A DNA stretch of 64,000 bases from positions 19,791 to 83,790 of the forward strand of contig JBCBSS010000013.1 in the NCBI GenBank assembly GCA_039819065.1, written 5' to 3'. Source of the stretch: JBCBSS01 sp039819065. GTDB lineage: Bacteria > Bacteroidota > Bacteroidia > Cytophagales > Cyclobacteriaceae. Of this stretch, positions 9,124 to 19,219 are shown piece by piece. The translations under genes were made by a program, and so were the position numbers. The notes beneath the pieces were generated by a model, which searched no databases, was not told the DNA's origin, and saw only the letters and a list, made by a program, of their open reading frames with translations. Numbering within the stretch: position 1 is the first letter of the stretch; each line of letters begins with the position of its first letter.

Positions 9124-10383
9124 ATGAGCCCCTCCCTGTTCCACACCTTTGCCATGGTCGTTGCTCTGGCGGCCTTGTTCAGTTACGTTAATCACAAATT
9201 CTTAAAACTACCTACCACCATCGGGCTAATGTTGTTGGCACTAGGTTTTGCTGGCATCATGATCGTCATTGGATTCTGGAACAAAGATTTTTTGGTTCAA
9301 ACCTGTCAGGTGGTGAGTGTGATAGATTTCAGGGAAATTCTCATGGACATTATGCTGAGTTTCTTGCTGTTTGCCGGGGCGCTACATGTAAATGCCAAAG
9401 CACTTAAGCTTGAACGCATGTCTGTCTTTCTCTTCGCTACTATGGGCGTAGTCATATCCACTTTTCTGGTTGGTTCATTTATTTTCTGGATCGCAGGTGC
9501 CTTTGGTGTAGCTATACCTTATACGTATTGCCTGTTATTCGGCGCCTTGATCTCCCCAACTGACCCCATTGCGGTACTCGCAATATTGAAAAATTCAAAC
9601 GTTTCCCGCAGTCTGGAAACCAAAATATCCGGAGAGTCACTTTTCAACGATGGTGTAGGCGTAGTAGTCTTTGTCACTATTCTTATGCTGAACGAGAAGG
9701 GTATTGAAAAATTCGACATTGTAGAAACCATAGAAATCTTCGCTGAGGAAGCTTTGGGAGGTTTGGTATATGGAGCTGTTATAGGGTTTCTAGGTTTGTA
9801 TATTCTGAAGTCAATAAGTGATGAACCAAAAATAGAAGTGTTGATCTCCATCGCTATCACCATGGGAGGTTATGGCCTTGCTTCTGCTATTCACGTCTCA
9901 GGGCCGCTGGCTATGGTAGTTGCTGGGCTTATCGTTGGCAATGGCTTAATCAAGCATGAGAAAGAAAATGAAGCTAGCGATCAGTTTTCTGCATTTTGGG
10001 AAATGCTAGACGAAATTCTCAATGCTATTCTATTCGTAATGATTGGTTTAGAAGTGATAGCTATATCGCTTGATGACAATTATGGTCTCACTATTGGCTT
10101 ACTAGCCATCCCCGCCGTCCTTTTGGCACGATTGATATCAGTATCGATTCCTATGGTGTTTATTAAAAAAGGTGTGAATGAAAAAGCCAGTAAAACCATA
10201 TCCGTACTGACCTGGGGAGGACTAAGAGGGGGTATATCCATCGCACTTGCACTTTCCCTGCCCATGTCTGAATACAGAAACCTGGTATTACTCATCACCT
10301 ACATGGTGGTGGTCTTCTCAATTGTTGTTCAGGGTTTGTCCATCGGGACATTGGTCAAAAAACTCAAGTTGAGCAAAGCGTAG
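9124..10383 (+). CDS. CPA1-family Na+/H+ antiporter
   Basis: A 419-residue polytopic protein with about 12 hydrophobic helices. Family motifs are clear: LISPTDPIAVLAILK, the ion-binding ND pair in ESLFNDGVGVVVFVTIL, and WGGLRGGISIALALSLP near the C-terminus. These match the NhaP/CPA1 group of cation:proton antiporters, which expel Na+ (or K+) in exchange for protons across the inner membrane for pH and salt homeostasis, fitting a marine lifestyle. There is no long cytoplasmic C-terminal tail. It starts at ATG 9124, divergent from the AraC gene. Which cation is carried cannot be told from sequence. Confidence 0.9.
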   Translation: MSPSLFHTFAMVVALAALFSYVNHKFLKLPTTIGLMLLALGFAGIMIVIGFWNKDFLVQTCQVVSVIDFREILMDIMLSFLLFAGALHVNAKALKLERMSVFLFATMGVVISTFLVGSFIFWIAGAFGVAIPYTYCLLFGALISPTDPIAVLAILKNSNVSRSLETKISGESLFNDGVGVVVFVTILMLNEKGIEKFDIVETIEIFAEEALGGLVYGAVIGFLGLYILKSISDEPKIEVLISIAITMGGYGLASAIHVSGPLAMVVAGLIVGNGLIKHEKENEASDQFSAFWEMLDEILNAILFVMIGLEVIAISLDDNYGLTIGLLAIPAVLLARLISVSIPMVFIKKGVNEKASKTISVLTWGGLRGGISIALALSLPMSEYRNLVLLITYMVVVFSIVVQGLSIGTLVKKLKLSKA

Positions 10384-10786
10384 TGATTAGCTATTGAGCT
10401 ATTGTAGAATCTTTACACGAATACTGGTGACAAACTGACTTTGAACAGCATATCTTTCTGACAAAATTTCACGCTCTACTATATTATCAAGCTGAAAACC
10501 AGCACTTTATTAAAAATGGCATTTGAATTGTTTAAATGAAGTTGACATTGTCTGAATGTTAACTTGGTTTTATGCTTTTTGGAGCGTTAAACAATTTCTA
10601 TCAATTCTCGTATATGGGAAGTACAACTCTGGATTTTGGATCGTATTAATACCAGAATATATTGTCCAAAGCTACGTTATCAAACAAGCATTTCGACCAA
10701 ACACTGCAGATTGCATTAGAATGAATTCGATGTTCATATAATGGATCATAAACCGATTGTCAAAACTAAATTTAAAGGAGATTAGT
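10384..10786. other. 403-bp AT-rich intergenic region upstream of htrA
   Basis: No convincing gene. A 61-codon frame at 10556-10741 has no coding character. The region probably carries the htrA promoter; immediately before the start lies AAAGGAGA (10774-10781), a stronger Shine-Dalgarno-like sequence than most starts in this window show. Confidence 0.5.
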
Positions 10787-12262
10787 ATGAAGAAGCTTAG
10801 TTCGTTGCTTTTTGCCGCTATTTTGGGAAGTGGATTAACGTTAGGTGTGTATCATTATGCCGACTTAGGGAGTAGCAAAACTGTAAAAATCGAACATGTA
10901 AATGATACGCCTACAATCAGCGCATCCAATATAAATAGCACCTATGATGGTGTGGCGGCTTTGAACTTTACCGATGCGGCTGAAAAGGTTATGCCCGCGG
11001 TAGTGCATATCCAGTCCACCAGAACCAGCGATTATTCTAACCAACGTGGGGAAGTTCCTCCACAATTCAGAGAGTTTTTTGGGCCGTTCTTCAGGGAAGA
11101 TCGTGGTGGCCGTTCGCGACCACAAGTAGGTACCGGTTCTGGTGTAATCATTAGTGGTGATGGGTATATTGTCACCAACAACCACGTTATTGACGAAGCC
11201 GAGGACATAGAAGTCACTCTATTTGACAATAGAAGCTATAAAGCGACAGTAATAGGCACAGACCCTTCAACAGACCTGGCCTTAATACAAATAAAGGAAA
11301 AGGGCCTTCCGTTCTTGTCATTTACTGATTCCGATAATTCTAAAGTGGGTGAATGGGTGCTGGCAGTAGGTAATCCTTTCAATCTAAATTCAACCGTTAC
11401 GGCAGGTATCATCAGTGCCAAAGCACGTAACATCAATATATTAGGCAATTCCGCCATTGAATCATTCATCCAGACTGATGCGGCGGTAAATCCAGGTAAC
11501 AGTGGTGGGGCATTAGTCGATCTTAATGGCAACCTGATTGGTATCAACACAGCTATAGCTAGCCCAACAGGATCATACTCTGGTTATTCCTTCGCCGTTC
11601 CTTCTAAAATAGTCAGCAAAGTGGTCGAAGACCTGCTTGAGTATGGTGTAGTGCAGAGAGGATGGTTAGGTGTACAAATCAGAAGCGTAGATAGCAACTT
11701 AGCGAAGGAAGAAGATTTGAATGTCAATAGTGGCGTTTATGTCGACAGCATCATGGTGAATAGTGGAGCCGGTGAAGCAGGTATAAAAGTGGGTGATGTT
11801 ATCACTGCCATCGATGGTGAAGAGGTACGAAGCAATCCCGAATTGATAGGTAACATAGGTAGTCACAGTCCGGGTGATAAAATAACACTTACTGTAAATA
11901 GAAAAGGCAACGTCAAAGACTACGTTGTCACACTTAAAAATCGTGATGGTAATGAGCAGGTAATCGCCAGAGCAGAGAAGACGATTCTTGATGAGCTCGG
12001 TGCTGAATTCGGTGAAGTAGATGACAAAGTGTTGCGTAAATTAGACTTGAATGGAGGTGTTCAGATCAAGTCATTGAAGTCTGGTAAACTCGCCAAACAA
12101 ACGGATATACGTGAAGGCTTTATCATCACCAAGGTGGGCGATAAGTCCGTTAAAAGCGTAAAAGATTTACAAAAAATACTTGAAAATGTTGAGGGAGGTG
12201 TGTTAATTGAAGGAGTATATGAGGATTATCCCGGCGTTCATTATTTCGGAATAGGAATGTAA
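10787..12262 (+). CDS. htrA: HtrA/DegP-family periplasmic serine protease
   Basis: The start is set at ATG 10787, preceded by AAAGGAG, rather than the in-frame TTG at 10757; this gives a signal/anchor MKKLSSLLFAAILGSGLTLG. The protein has 491 residues. The trypsin-like protease domain shows the full catalytic triad: His133 (VTNNHVID), Asp163 (STDLALIQ) and Ser239 (PGNSGGAL). Two PDZ domains follow, roughly residues 290-375 and 400-485. The Arg/Pro-rich loop around residue 80-105 resembles the LA loop. HtrA proteases degrade or refold damaged envelope proteins. A small DUF2158-like gene follows by 14 bp and a terminator closes the unit. Whether it behaves like DegP, DegQ or DegS is unresolved, though two PDZ domains argue against DegS. 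Confidence 0.95.
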   Translation: MKKLSSLLFAAILGSGLTLGVYHYADLGSSKTVKIEHVNDTPTISASNINSTYDGVAALNFTDAAEKVMPAVVHIQSTRTSDYSNQRGEVPPQFREFFGPFFREDRGGRSRPQVGTGSGVIISGDGYIVTNNHVIDEAEDIEVTLFDNRSYKATVIGTDPSTDLALIQIKEKGLPFLSFTDSDNSKVGEWVLAVGNPFNLNSTVTAGIISAKARNINILGNSAIESFIQTDAAVNPGNSGGALVDLNGNLIGINTAIASPTGSYSGYSFAVPSKIVSKVVEDLLEYGVVQRGWLGVQIRSVDSNLAKEEDLNVNSGVYVDSIMVNSGAGEAGIKVGDVITAIDGEEVRSNPELIGNIGSHSPGDKITLTVNRKGNVKDYVVTLKNRDGNEQVIARAEKTILDELGAEFGEVDDKVLRKLDLNGGVQIKSLKSGKLAKQTDIREGFIITKVGDKSVKSVKDLQKILENVEGGVLIEGVYEDYPGVHYFGIGM

Positions 12263-12276
12263 TTAATTCAGTTGAT

Positions 12277-12459
12277 ATGAAGAGACTGTTTAAGAAAGGG
12301 GACCGTGTAAAAAGAACAACCGACGGTCGCGTAATGGAGGTAATCAAATACATGACGAATACTGGAAATGGAATGGTAGAGTGTATTTGGTTCGACCTCG
12401 AGAAAAAAGAAATGAGAAAAAATCTAGTACGACAAGATAAATTATTAAGAGCTAGCTAG
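12277..12459 (+). CDS. Small DUF2158/YodC-like protein
   Basis: A 60-residue basic protein. It opens FKKGDRVKRTTDGRVMEVIKY and ends with VECIWFDLEKKEMRKNLVRQDKLL. This pattern (KxGDxVxxxxGG...xCxWFD...L) is that of the small YodC/DUF2158 family, predicted to be a compact SH3-like beta-barrel. It begins 14 bp after the htrA stop and ends just before a strong terminator, so it is almost certainly the last gene of the htrA transcript. Role unknown. Confidence 0.75.
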   Translation: MKRLFKKGDRVKRTTDGRVMEVIKYMTNTGNGMVECIWFDLEKKEMRKNLVRQDKLLRAS

Positions 12460-12463
12460 CGAA

Positions 12464-12490
12464 AGCCCCGGAAACACCGGGGCTATTTTA
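12464..12490 (+). terminator. Rho-independent terminator of the htrA unit
   Basis: Perfect 8-bp GC-rich stem AGCCCCGG / CCGGGGCT with a 5-nt loop, followed by ATTTTA. It starts 5 bp after the stop of the DUF2158-like gene. Confidence 0.9.
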
Positions 12491-12778
12491 TCTCTCCTGT
12501 TTTTCTTCTTTTTTGACTAGTGAATCAGCTAGTCTCATGTTAAAATTTTGTGCCTGCGTTCGTTTAACTAACGGATTCTTGATTGGATAGAAATGGCTTA
12601 TTCGACAGGCTTGTTTAGATAATATTAACATCTGCTTCTAGATGTTGATTTTCTTAATAGTCATACCCCCTGCCTTTAGCAGCCTATTGTTGCACTCAGC
12701 CCGCTTAAAATAGAATCAAACTTGAGTACGTCTTCCATATGCAATTGATGTGTATATTGGGTGGAAACTCAGGGCAAA

Positions 12779-14323
12779 ATGAAAAAATATACATATCTAG
12801 TTCTTGCAGCACTGATTGGACTTTCGTTGCTATCTGGTTGTGGCGATGATGATCCTAATCCTCCGGCCAATATAATTACAAGCCTCCAGCTCATTGAAAA
12901 CCCAAATGGAGTAGCACCACTTACCGCCAGGCTCTTGGTCTCAACTAATACACCTGCCAAAGTCAGTATTAAAGTCTTTGGGCAAAACGGTGATGCTTCT
13001 GATATCGTCCATGACTTTCCTGAGGTAAGCAATTCATTTGACATACCTGTACTAGGACTATACCCTGATAGTGAAAACCAGGTTCAAGTCACCTTTTCTG
13101 ATCAATCTGGTGCAATACTGACAACCACTTCCTTTACGGTACTGACCGATCCGCTCATAGCAGAAATGCCTCAAATAGAGGTCAATACGCTAATTACGGG
13201 AACAACCGTTCCCGGCCTTAACTTTGTAAATTACTTTGGGCATAATGGCAACGTTCTACCCCAACGTGCCTTCATGTTTGATCAATTCGGAGATATCAGG
13301 TGGTACCTCGATTTTTCGAGTCACCCGACGCTCTCAACGTTGTTCTTTGACAACGGAATGAACTTTCTTCAGAATGGCAATTTAGTCTTTGGTGATGGCA
13401 CCACTGATAAGCTTTATGAAATCAATATGTTAGGCGAGGTGCTTAATGAATGGGAAATGCCTGGATATGGATTTCACCATCATGTGATCGAAAAACCTAA
13501 TGGTAACTTTCTTGTGACCGTAAATGATAATTCAAAAACCACTGTCGAAGATGTGGTTATTGAGATTGGTAGAACCTCGGGTAATATTGTCAATGTATGG
13601 GACCTTAATGAATCACTTGACAATAGCCGAAGGACTTGGGATACTGACTTAGCTGACCTTGACATAGATTGGTTCCACGCCAATGCTGTCGAATACAGTC
13701 CTGACGATGATGCGATCATTGTATCAGGGCGCACACAGGGAACAGTCAAATTAAGCAACGATAACGAAGTCATCTGGATATTGGCTCCGCATAAGGGTTG
13801 GGCAACTGCTGGAAATGGCAGTGATTTGAATCAGTTCCTACTTCAACCTTTAGATGCACAGGGAAATACGATCGATGATCAGCAGATTGTTGAAGGAGAA
13901 ACGAACCATCCTGGTTTTGAATGGGCTTGGTATCAACACTCTCCTGTATTAATGCCCAATGGTAATATCATGATATTCGACAATGGCGATAATCGGAACT
14001 ACATAAGCCCCGGTAATTATAGCCGGGCTGTAGAGTATGAAATCGACGAACAGAACATGACCATCAAGCAGATAGCGAGCTACGGAAAAGAAAGAGGGCA
14101 GGAAACCTACAGTCGTATCGTCTCAAAAGTAACCTATCATGAAAGTCAAAACAATGTCATTTTTACTCCGGGAGCCATTACCGACGGTAGTAGTTTTTCC
14201 GGTAAGATAGTAGAAGTTGATTGGCAAAATCAACAAGTAGTATTTGAAGCCACTATCTCACCACCCGAGCCCCTTTTTATCATTACGTTTCACAATGTAC
14301 TGCGCGCCAACCTTTATAGGTAG
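12779..14323 (+). CDS. Arylsulfotransferase (ASST)-like lipoprotein
   Basis: Start at ATG 12779 (MKKYTYLVLAALIGLSLLSGC) gives a proper lipoprotein signal with lipobox LLSGC; the GTG at 12761 would add an unlikely leader. The 514-residue protein has an N-terminal Ig-like part (to about residue 130), then a repetitive beta-propeller with histidine-containing blades: FHHHVIEKPNGNFLVTVND, DWFHANAVEYSPDDDAIIVSGR and NHPGFEWAWYQHSPVLMPNGNIMIFDNGDNR. These match the ASST family (PF05935), PAPS-independent periplasmic enzymes that move sulfate between phenolic compounds through a histidine intermediate. Here it would be surface or periplasm anchored. The next gene follows by 32 bp and is probably in the same transcript. 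Substrate unknown; some family members may not be sulfotransferases. Confidence 0.82.
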   Translation: MKKYTYLVLAALIGLSLLSGCGDDDPNPPANIITSLQLIENPNGVAPLTARLLVSTNTPAKVSIKVFGQNGDASDIVHDFPEVSNSFDIPVLGLYPDSENQVQVTFSDQSGAILTTTSFTVLTDPLIAEMPQIEVNTLITGTTVPGLNFVNYFGHNGNVLPQRAFMFDQFGDIRWYLDFSSHPTLSTLFFDNGMNFLQNGNLVFGDGTTDKLYEINMLGEVLNEWEMPGYGFHHHVIEKPNGNFLVTVNDNSKTTVEDVVIEIGRTSGNIVNVWDLNESLDNSRRTWDTDLADLDIDWFHANAVEYSPDDDAIIVSGRTQGTVKLSNDNEVIWILAPHKGWATAGNGSDLNQFLLQPLDAQGNTIDDQQIVEGETNHPGFEWAWYQHSPVLMPNGNIMIFDNGDNRNYISPGNYSRAVEYEIDEQNMTIKQIASYGKERGQETYSRIVSKVTYHESQNNVIFTPGAITDGSSFSGKIVEVDWQNQQVVFEATISPPEPLFIITFHNVLRANLYR

Positions 14324-14355
14324 GTTTATACACTTGTTCTAGCCCTATCAAATCT

Positions 14356-16128
14356 ATGTTTACAAAGCGGCTGTTCTACTTTATCATTTGTTCTTTGCTG
14401 ATCGCATGTAACGGTGAGAAAGATAGTTCAATGGACTATATCCTGGACATGGTCCACAACAATCCTGGTGAGGAACCATTTGTTACCAAATACAATGATC
14501 CAAAATACCTAAAGGAACAAGGTTATAATGGAACGGTAGGCGTTTGGCACATCAACTGCGCCATTAACTATGATTCTTTTGTTAAAGACATCATTCCGCA
14601 AAACTCTGAAGAGAGAAAGTGGATAGACAAAAAGGCCAAACTGATTGCCCAAAAAATTGATTCGTGCGAAAAGTATGGCATAAACGTCTACCCTTTTACC
14701 GACTTTATTGTTTTCCCCGAGTCAATCTGGAAAGCTTATGAGGACGAAATAGTGGCTGATGGCCAGCTTAACAATCTTGGAGGGAAGATATCTCAGAACA
14801 GGAAGCCTAACCTACAGAGTGAATTACTACAACAGCTGGTAGTAGCACAAATCGATGAGATCTTCACAAAGTTTCCAAAACTAGATGGTCTTACCTTACG
14901 ATTTGGTGAAACATACCTTCATGACACACCCTTCCATAGTGGTGGGTCACCCATTCGTAAGGGAGAAGAAGGTATTGAAGATCATATAAAGCTTATCAAT
15001 ATACTCAAGGAAGAAGTCTGTGTGAAAAGGAATAAAAAACTCTTCTATAGAACCTGGGACTTTGGACATAACTTTCACACCAACCCTAGTTATTATTTGC
15101 AGGTAACGAATGAAATTGTCCCTCACCAAAACCTGATCTTTTCTATCAAGTACCAACAAGGTGATTTCCATAGAATGACACCTTTCAACCCCTGTATTGG
15201 TATAGGCAAACACCAACAAATTGTTGAATCGCAATCAAGGCTAGAGGCCTACGGAAAAGGAGCTCACCCTTATTACACAGCTAAGGCGGTTATAGAAGGG
15301 TGGCCCGAAACCGAATACGAAATTGACTTTAGAAAAAACGCATTTGCAGAAAATAGGCCTCTTAACTCAAAGCCTCGCGGGCTTAAAAATGTACTTGATA
15401 GCGGAACGCTAAACGGAACCATGACATGGTCTCATGGTGGAGGTTGGAAAGGGCCGTATATCAAGCATGAAATATGGACAGATCTCAATAGTTACGTTGT
15501 ATCTCAATGGGCTCAAGACCCAAATAAACCCGAGGAAGAGATCTTCTCTCAATTTGCTTCAAAACTTGGGCTTGAGGGCGAAGCATTAGATAAGTTTAGG
15601 AGATTATGCCTTTTAACTATCGACGGAGTTGGTAAAGGGCATATCAATAGCTATTGGAGAAATTCAGTATGGTGGACTCGGGATCAATACTTTTCTGCTG
15701 CGCAGAATAGAAATATCGCCCGGGAAATAGTTGAGAACGGTTTGATGGAACAAGTGCTTAAGGAAAAATCCGAATCTGCTGAAACCTGGCGTGACATTGA
15801 AAAACTATCTCGGCAGATTGAAGTAAACGATTCTATTGCTCAACAAGCGATTGAAACCTCATGCACGTATGGGCGAATCAAATATGAGCTGATTGAGCAA
15901 ATGTGGATAATGATGCTCAAAGTCAATTTGCCAGATTCCAAATCTAGAAATAATCAGCTTAAGGCCTCTATCATTAGGTATGATGAGCTCTGGGAAGAAT
16001 GGTATTTACTTGAAAAAACACATCCTCTATGCGCTTCTATCTATACCGATATGGCCTTCAAAGACGAAAGGGGTGGTAGCATAGGCGAATTTGTCGATCA
16101 GCTCAGGGAACAATTGAATGATAATTGA
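14356..16128 (+). CDS. Large lipoprotein, possible glycoside-hydrolase-like TIM barrel
   Basis: A 590-residue lipoprotein (MFTKRLFYFIICSLLIAC, lipobox LLIAC). I do not recognise a named family with certainty. Features such as GTVGVWHINCAINYDSF, VYPFTDFIVFPES, LDGLTLRFGETY and NGTMTWSHGGGWKGPYIKHEIW suggest a beta/alpha barrel. The helical C-terminal region (NSYVVSQWAQDPNKPEEEIFSQFASKLGL) recalls alpha-glucuronidase-type glycosidases, so a carbohydrate role is a reasonable guess. The acidic pair that would be catalytic is not assignable by eye; the Glu in RFGETY is a candidate. It follows the ASST-like gene by 32 bp and converges with an MFS gene, which suggests a small uptake or processing locus. 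Confidence 0.5.
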   Translation: MFTKRLFYFIICSLLIACNGEKDSSMDYILDMVHNNPGEEPFVTKYNDPKYLKEQGYNGTVGVWHINCAINYDSFVKDIIPQNSEERKWIDKKAKLIAQKIDSCEKYGINVYPFTDFIVFPESIWKAYEDEIVADGQLNNLGGKISQNRKPNLQSELLQQLVVAQIDEIFTKFPKLDGLTLRFGETYLHDTPFHSGGSPIRKGEEGIEDHIKLINILKEEVCVKRNKKLFYRTWDFGHNFHTNPSYYLQVTNEIVPHQNLIFSIKYQQGDFHRMTPFNPCIGIGKHQQIVESQSRLEAYGKGAHPYYTAKAVIEGWPETEYEIDFRKNAFAENRPLNSKPRGLKNVLDSGTLNGTMTWSHGGGWKGPYIKHEIWTDLNSYVVSQWAQDPNKPEEEIFSQFASKLGLEGEALDKFRRLCLLTIDGVGKGHINSYWRNSVWWTRDQYFSAAQNRNIAREIVENGLMEQVLKEKSESAETWRDIEKLSRQIEVNDSIAQQAIETSCTYGRIKYELIEQMWIMMLKVNLPDSKSRNNQLKASIIRYDELWEEWYLLEKTHPLCASIYTDMAFKDERGGSIGEFVDQLREQLNDN

Positions 16129-16134
16129 AATTGG

Positions 16135-17358
16135 TCAAGCCCTTTCCAAAGCCGCCTCTTCCTCAATAGGTGCTTCATGAGTTTCAGGGATAAGTCGCCA
16201 TACCAGAATGGCCATCAATATGACGGCTGTTGCGCCAATCAGGCTATTGCCGATAAACCCGAATGAAGTGTAAGTAAATCCGGCTATGGCCGATCCTAGC
16301 CCCATACCTAATTGGCCGATGGCAATGGTGAGGCACATCAATTTTCCCCTGGTATGGCCCGGTGTAATATCAGATGCCAATGCCTGAAAAGGAATCATGC
16401 GAGAAGAGATCATCAGCATGAGTGTGAAAAAAAGGAAATAGGCACTGGTCATATTTCTGTATAAGATCAGTGTCGTCATAGCCATAATGGCTGCTAAACC
16501 TATGCTTGCTGCAATCAGCACAGTTTTCCTGCCTCTATTGTCTGCTAAGCGCCCCGAAAGTGGTCCTCCAATGATCGTAGCCAGCCCACCTACCAAAAAG
16601 AGCATGGCTATCTCGTGACTGCTGGCACAAAACTCATCTTCTAGCCAGGTAGGCAAATAGACAATGTAGACGGTTATGCTTAAGAAAGCTAAAAAATAGC
16701 CTCCCGCTGTGGCTAACATTTTTCGATTGCGTAGCATACGGCCGTATTCATGCACTACCTTAGCAACCGTAATTCTATTGGTATTGCGTACCACAGACGG
16801 CTGAGGAACGAATAGGCGTATGCCGAAAAAGGCGATTACCATCACACCGGCAAATAGTAGAAAAGGGCTGGCAAACCCATATACATCGGCCATAATGGTA
16901 CCAATAGGTATTCCGATGATCTGGCCAGCGGCACTACCCGTAGCGATGACACCATTGGCCCAGCCTCGCCTTTGAATGGGAAAATAATCTCCAATATACG
17001 CGACACATGACCCTGTAAGAATGCCTCCGGACATGCCAGCGATAGAACGAATGGTTAGCATTGAAAAGTAATCATGGGCAAGGAAATGCATGGCCAAGGA
17101 AACTGTCATTGCTCCTGAACCCCATAACAATATCTTTCTACGTCCTATTTTATCTGATATGGGGCCAATGATAAGAGCGAAAAGACCAAGAGAAAATGCA
17201 TAGGAAGTAATGAGTGTACCCCTAACTCCCTCCTTGATGTTCAGTTGTTCACCCACTTCGGAGAGGATGGGAGCCATTATGAAAAATTGACTGCTAGAAG
17301 CAAACATGAGCAACCATAGTGCTGCCAGAATGAGATACGTCTTGGTGTTTTGCTGCAT
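16135..17358 (-). CDS. MFS transporter (drug/metabolite efflux type)
   Basis: A 407-residue protein with 12 predicted membrane helices. Major-facilitator motif A is present after TM2 (GPISDKIGRRKILLWGSG) and its echo after TM8 (GRLADNRGRKTVLIAAS). The pattern IIGIPIGTIMAD is typical of DHA1-type proton-driven efflux proteins. It ends 6 bp from the stop of the convergent lipoprotein gene. Substrate cannot be deduced. The short cytoplasmic tail is acidic. Confidence 0.85.
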   Translation of the reverse strand: MQQNTKTYLILAALWLLMFASSSQFFIMAPILSEVGEQLNIKEGVRGTLITSYAFSLGLFALIIGPISDKIGRRKILLWGSGAMTVSLAMHFLAHDYFSMLTIRSIAGMSGGILTGSCVAYIGDYFPIQRRGWANGVIATGSAAGQIIGIPIGTIMADVYGFASPFLLFAGVMVIAFFGIRLFVPQPSVVRNTNRITVAKVVHEYGRMLRNRKMLATAGGYFLAFLSITVYIVYLPTWLEDEFCASSHEIAMLFLVGGLATIIGGPLSGRLADNRGRKTVLIAASIGLAAIMAMTTLILYRNMTSAYFLFFTLMLMISSRMIPFQALASDITPGHTRGKLMCLTIAIGQLGMGLGSAIAGFTYTSFGFIGNSLIGATAVILMAILVWRLIPETHEAPIEEEAALERA

Positions 17359-17785
17359 TGAGTTTTGTTAACCGAAAGGCTATAGGCTGTTGTACGTAGA
17401 AGGCGCGCCGGTGACTATCTGAATTAGACCAAAGCGGCAGATTTTGTGACGAACAGGAATGATTAACTGCCGAATAGTACTTGTTTTAGGGATGAATAGC
17501 CACCACTGATTTGCTAATAGTTGTCAATTACCTGCCTTTATCTATTCGAATTCTGATAACATCAGCATATCAACTTCAGGTAGATGGTTTCCAACTGTAT
17601 CGTTTTGATTTGATAGTGTTTTCTGTTCTAGCGTGGGGTTGCACCGCCTTTTAGAATGCGAGTATCAGCTCTTCCCTGGTAAGGAAAAGAAAAATCATAT
17701 AACAATTCTTCTACACCACCTTGTTAATGTTGCATTTTCACTATTCTTATGGTGAAGTCCAATAAAGAAGGCATCATCAACCATA
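17359..17785. other. 427-bp divergent intergenic region
   Basis: The region lies between the starts of the MFS gene (minus) and the nucleotidyltransferase gene (plus). I see no gene, RNA or repeat in it; it should hold both promoters. Confidence 0.5.
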
Positions 17786-19219
17786 ATGACCGTAGACCAT
17801 CATACCGAATTCATCCGTACAGAACTCCCCGAAGCATCGGCTGCTATGCTTTGCGGCAGCCATGCAAATGGTACTGCACAGGCCTCTTCTGACGTAGATA
17901 TGATCGTCTTTTCACAAGAGAGCTTTAGTGGCTATCATTATCTGACATTGTCTAGAGATGAACAACTCTATGAGATTACCGTTTTCTCAAGGGCTAGTTT
18001 TGTGCGAGTGATCGAAGAGCAATGCGTGGCGAGGAACAATGCTTATCTGATGATGATAAAAGAGGGTGTTGTGCTATTCGATGAGATAGGAATTACAAAT
18101 GAGGCCAAGCAATTGGTAGGTTTCTATACGCGACATTATCTTCCATTCCCTCAAAACCGTTTACTTGGGCGACTGCATAAGATTTACTCGGCATCGTTGA
18201 AGGGGCTAAGAAAACCTCAAAAGTCAAAAGGGCTAGCGCATACCGTGGCTTTTCAAATTGCCCAAATGGCTTCTTTGAAACTTAAATGCTACGAAAGGCC
18301 TGATTATGAGCTAATTGAGCTTATGTCCAAGGAAGGGCCTGATAAAGAAGCACAGGTTCTACAAGCATATTTCACCACACAAAGCGATGACTTCAAAGCG
18401 TTCTTCAATGCTGCATTGGACTACTTGAAACCGTTAGGAGAGTATTTCATACCCTATAGTACGGGTCAGGTATATGATGCCTCCACTAATAATCGGTTGA
18501 GTCTCGCAATGCCGCAAGCGCCTGAAATGGTAAGTAGCATACATGAAATAATCTTGTCTCAACATGTCAATGACAAGGAATTATTCTATTACATGTTTAA
18601 TGAGTATGGGCTTCAAATGATCAACTTTCGAGGGGAGCGAAGTGTAATACTTGGCTTGAAACACACATTGGAGAAGGCATACCCGGAGTTGAAAGAATCG
18701 TGGATAACTTTTCCCTACATACCGATCGCTTTCAGTACTGAATGCTTTTACACTTTAGAGGATATAGCCACCGTTATTTATACAACCTTGTTTTTGGATG
18801 GATCGCCAGACGAAGAGGTACAGATGACAGTGGCTTTGAGCTTATTGAAGGTTATAATGGAGAACCTTCCTTCTGGCATGGGAAAGGATCTAATTGGCGA
18901 ATTGAAAGAATTTTACCTTGTCAACACATTGCCACTCTATCATGGATTTTATGCCACCCAAATAGCGAAGGCTGAGCAGCAACATATTGGTTTGGGTGAA
19001 CAGTTTGCGCGAGAGAATCAACCCTTTTTTGAGGCAGTACTGAACGAGCCGGAAGAGCCATTAAGAAGCTTGATAGAGAAATGTGAGGTAAGGATCAAAT
19101 CAATACAAGAAATCAAAGCATTAGGTCAATCGCTTGAGACTATCAAATTCCTATGGTCTATTTTGGGACTTAGTGATGAACAGAAGCTGTTGCTTGCTTT
19201 TGTCCTTTCTCCTGAGTAA
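17786..19219 (+). CDS. Nucleotidyltransferase-domain protein
   Basis: This 477-residue protein carries an N-terminal polymerase-beta-type nucleotidyltransferase motif, GSHANGTAQASSDVDMIVFS (around residues 24-43), matching GSxxxG...SDxD, where the two Asp bind metal. The remaining ~430 residues are mostly helical, with no recognised domain. It is not a short MNT-type antitoxin. It could modify a small molecule, a protein or a tRNA. Its 3' end overlaps the 3' end of the convergent sulfotransferase gene by 50 bp. Confidence 0.72.
   Translation: MTVDHHTEFIRTELPEASAAMLCGSHANGTAQASSDVDMIVFSQESFSGYHYLTLSRDEQLYEITVFSRASFVRVIEEQCVARNNAYLMMIKEGVVLFDEIGITNEAKQLVGFYTRHYLPFPQNRLLGRLHKIYSASLKGLRKPQKSKGLAHTVAFQIAQMASLKLKCYERPDYELIELMSKEGPDKEAQVLQAYFTTQSDDFKAFFNAALDYLKPLGEYFIPYSTGQVYDASTNNRLSLAMPQAPEMVSSIHEIILSQHVNDKELFYYMFNEYGLQMINFRGERSVILGLKHTLEKAYPELKESWITFPYIPIAFSTECFYTLEDIATVIYTTLFLDGSPDEEVQMTVALSLLKVIMENLPSGMGKDLIGELKEFYLVNTLPLYHGFYATQIAKAEQQHIGLGEQFARENQPFFEAVLNEPEEPLRSLIEKCEVRIKSIQEIKALGQSLETIKFLWSILGLSDEQKLLLAFVLSPE

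Noticed and set aside
10556..10741. 61-codon open frame upstream of htrA
   Set aside because: Low-complexity hydrophobic translation with no homology signal, in AT-rich DNA; more likely the promoter region.
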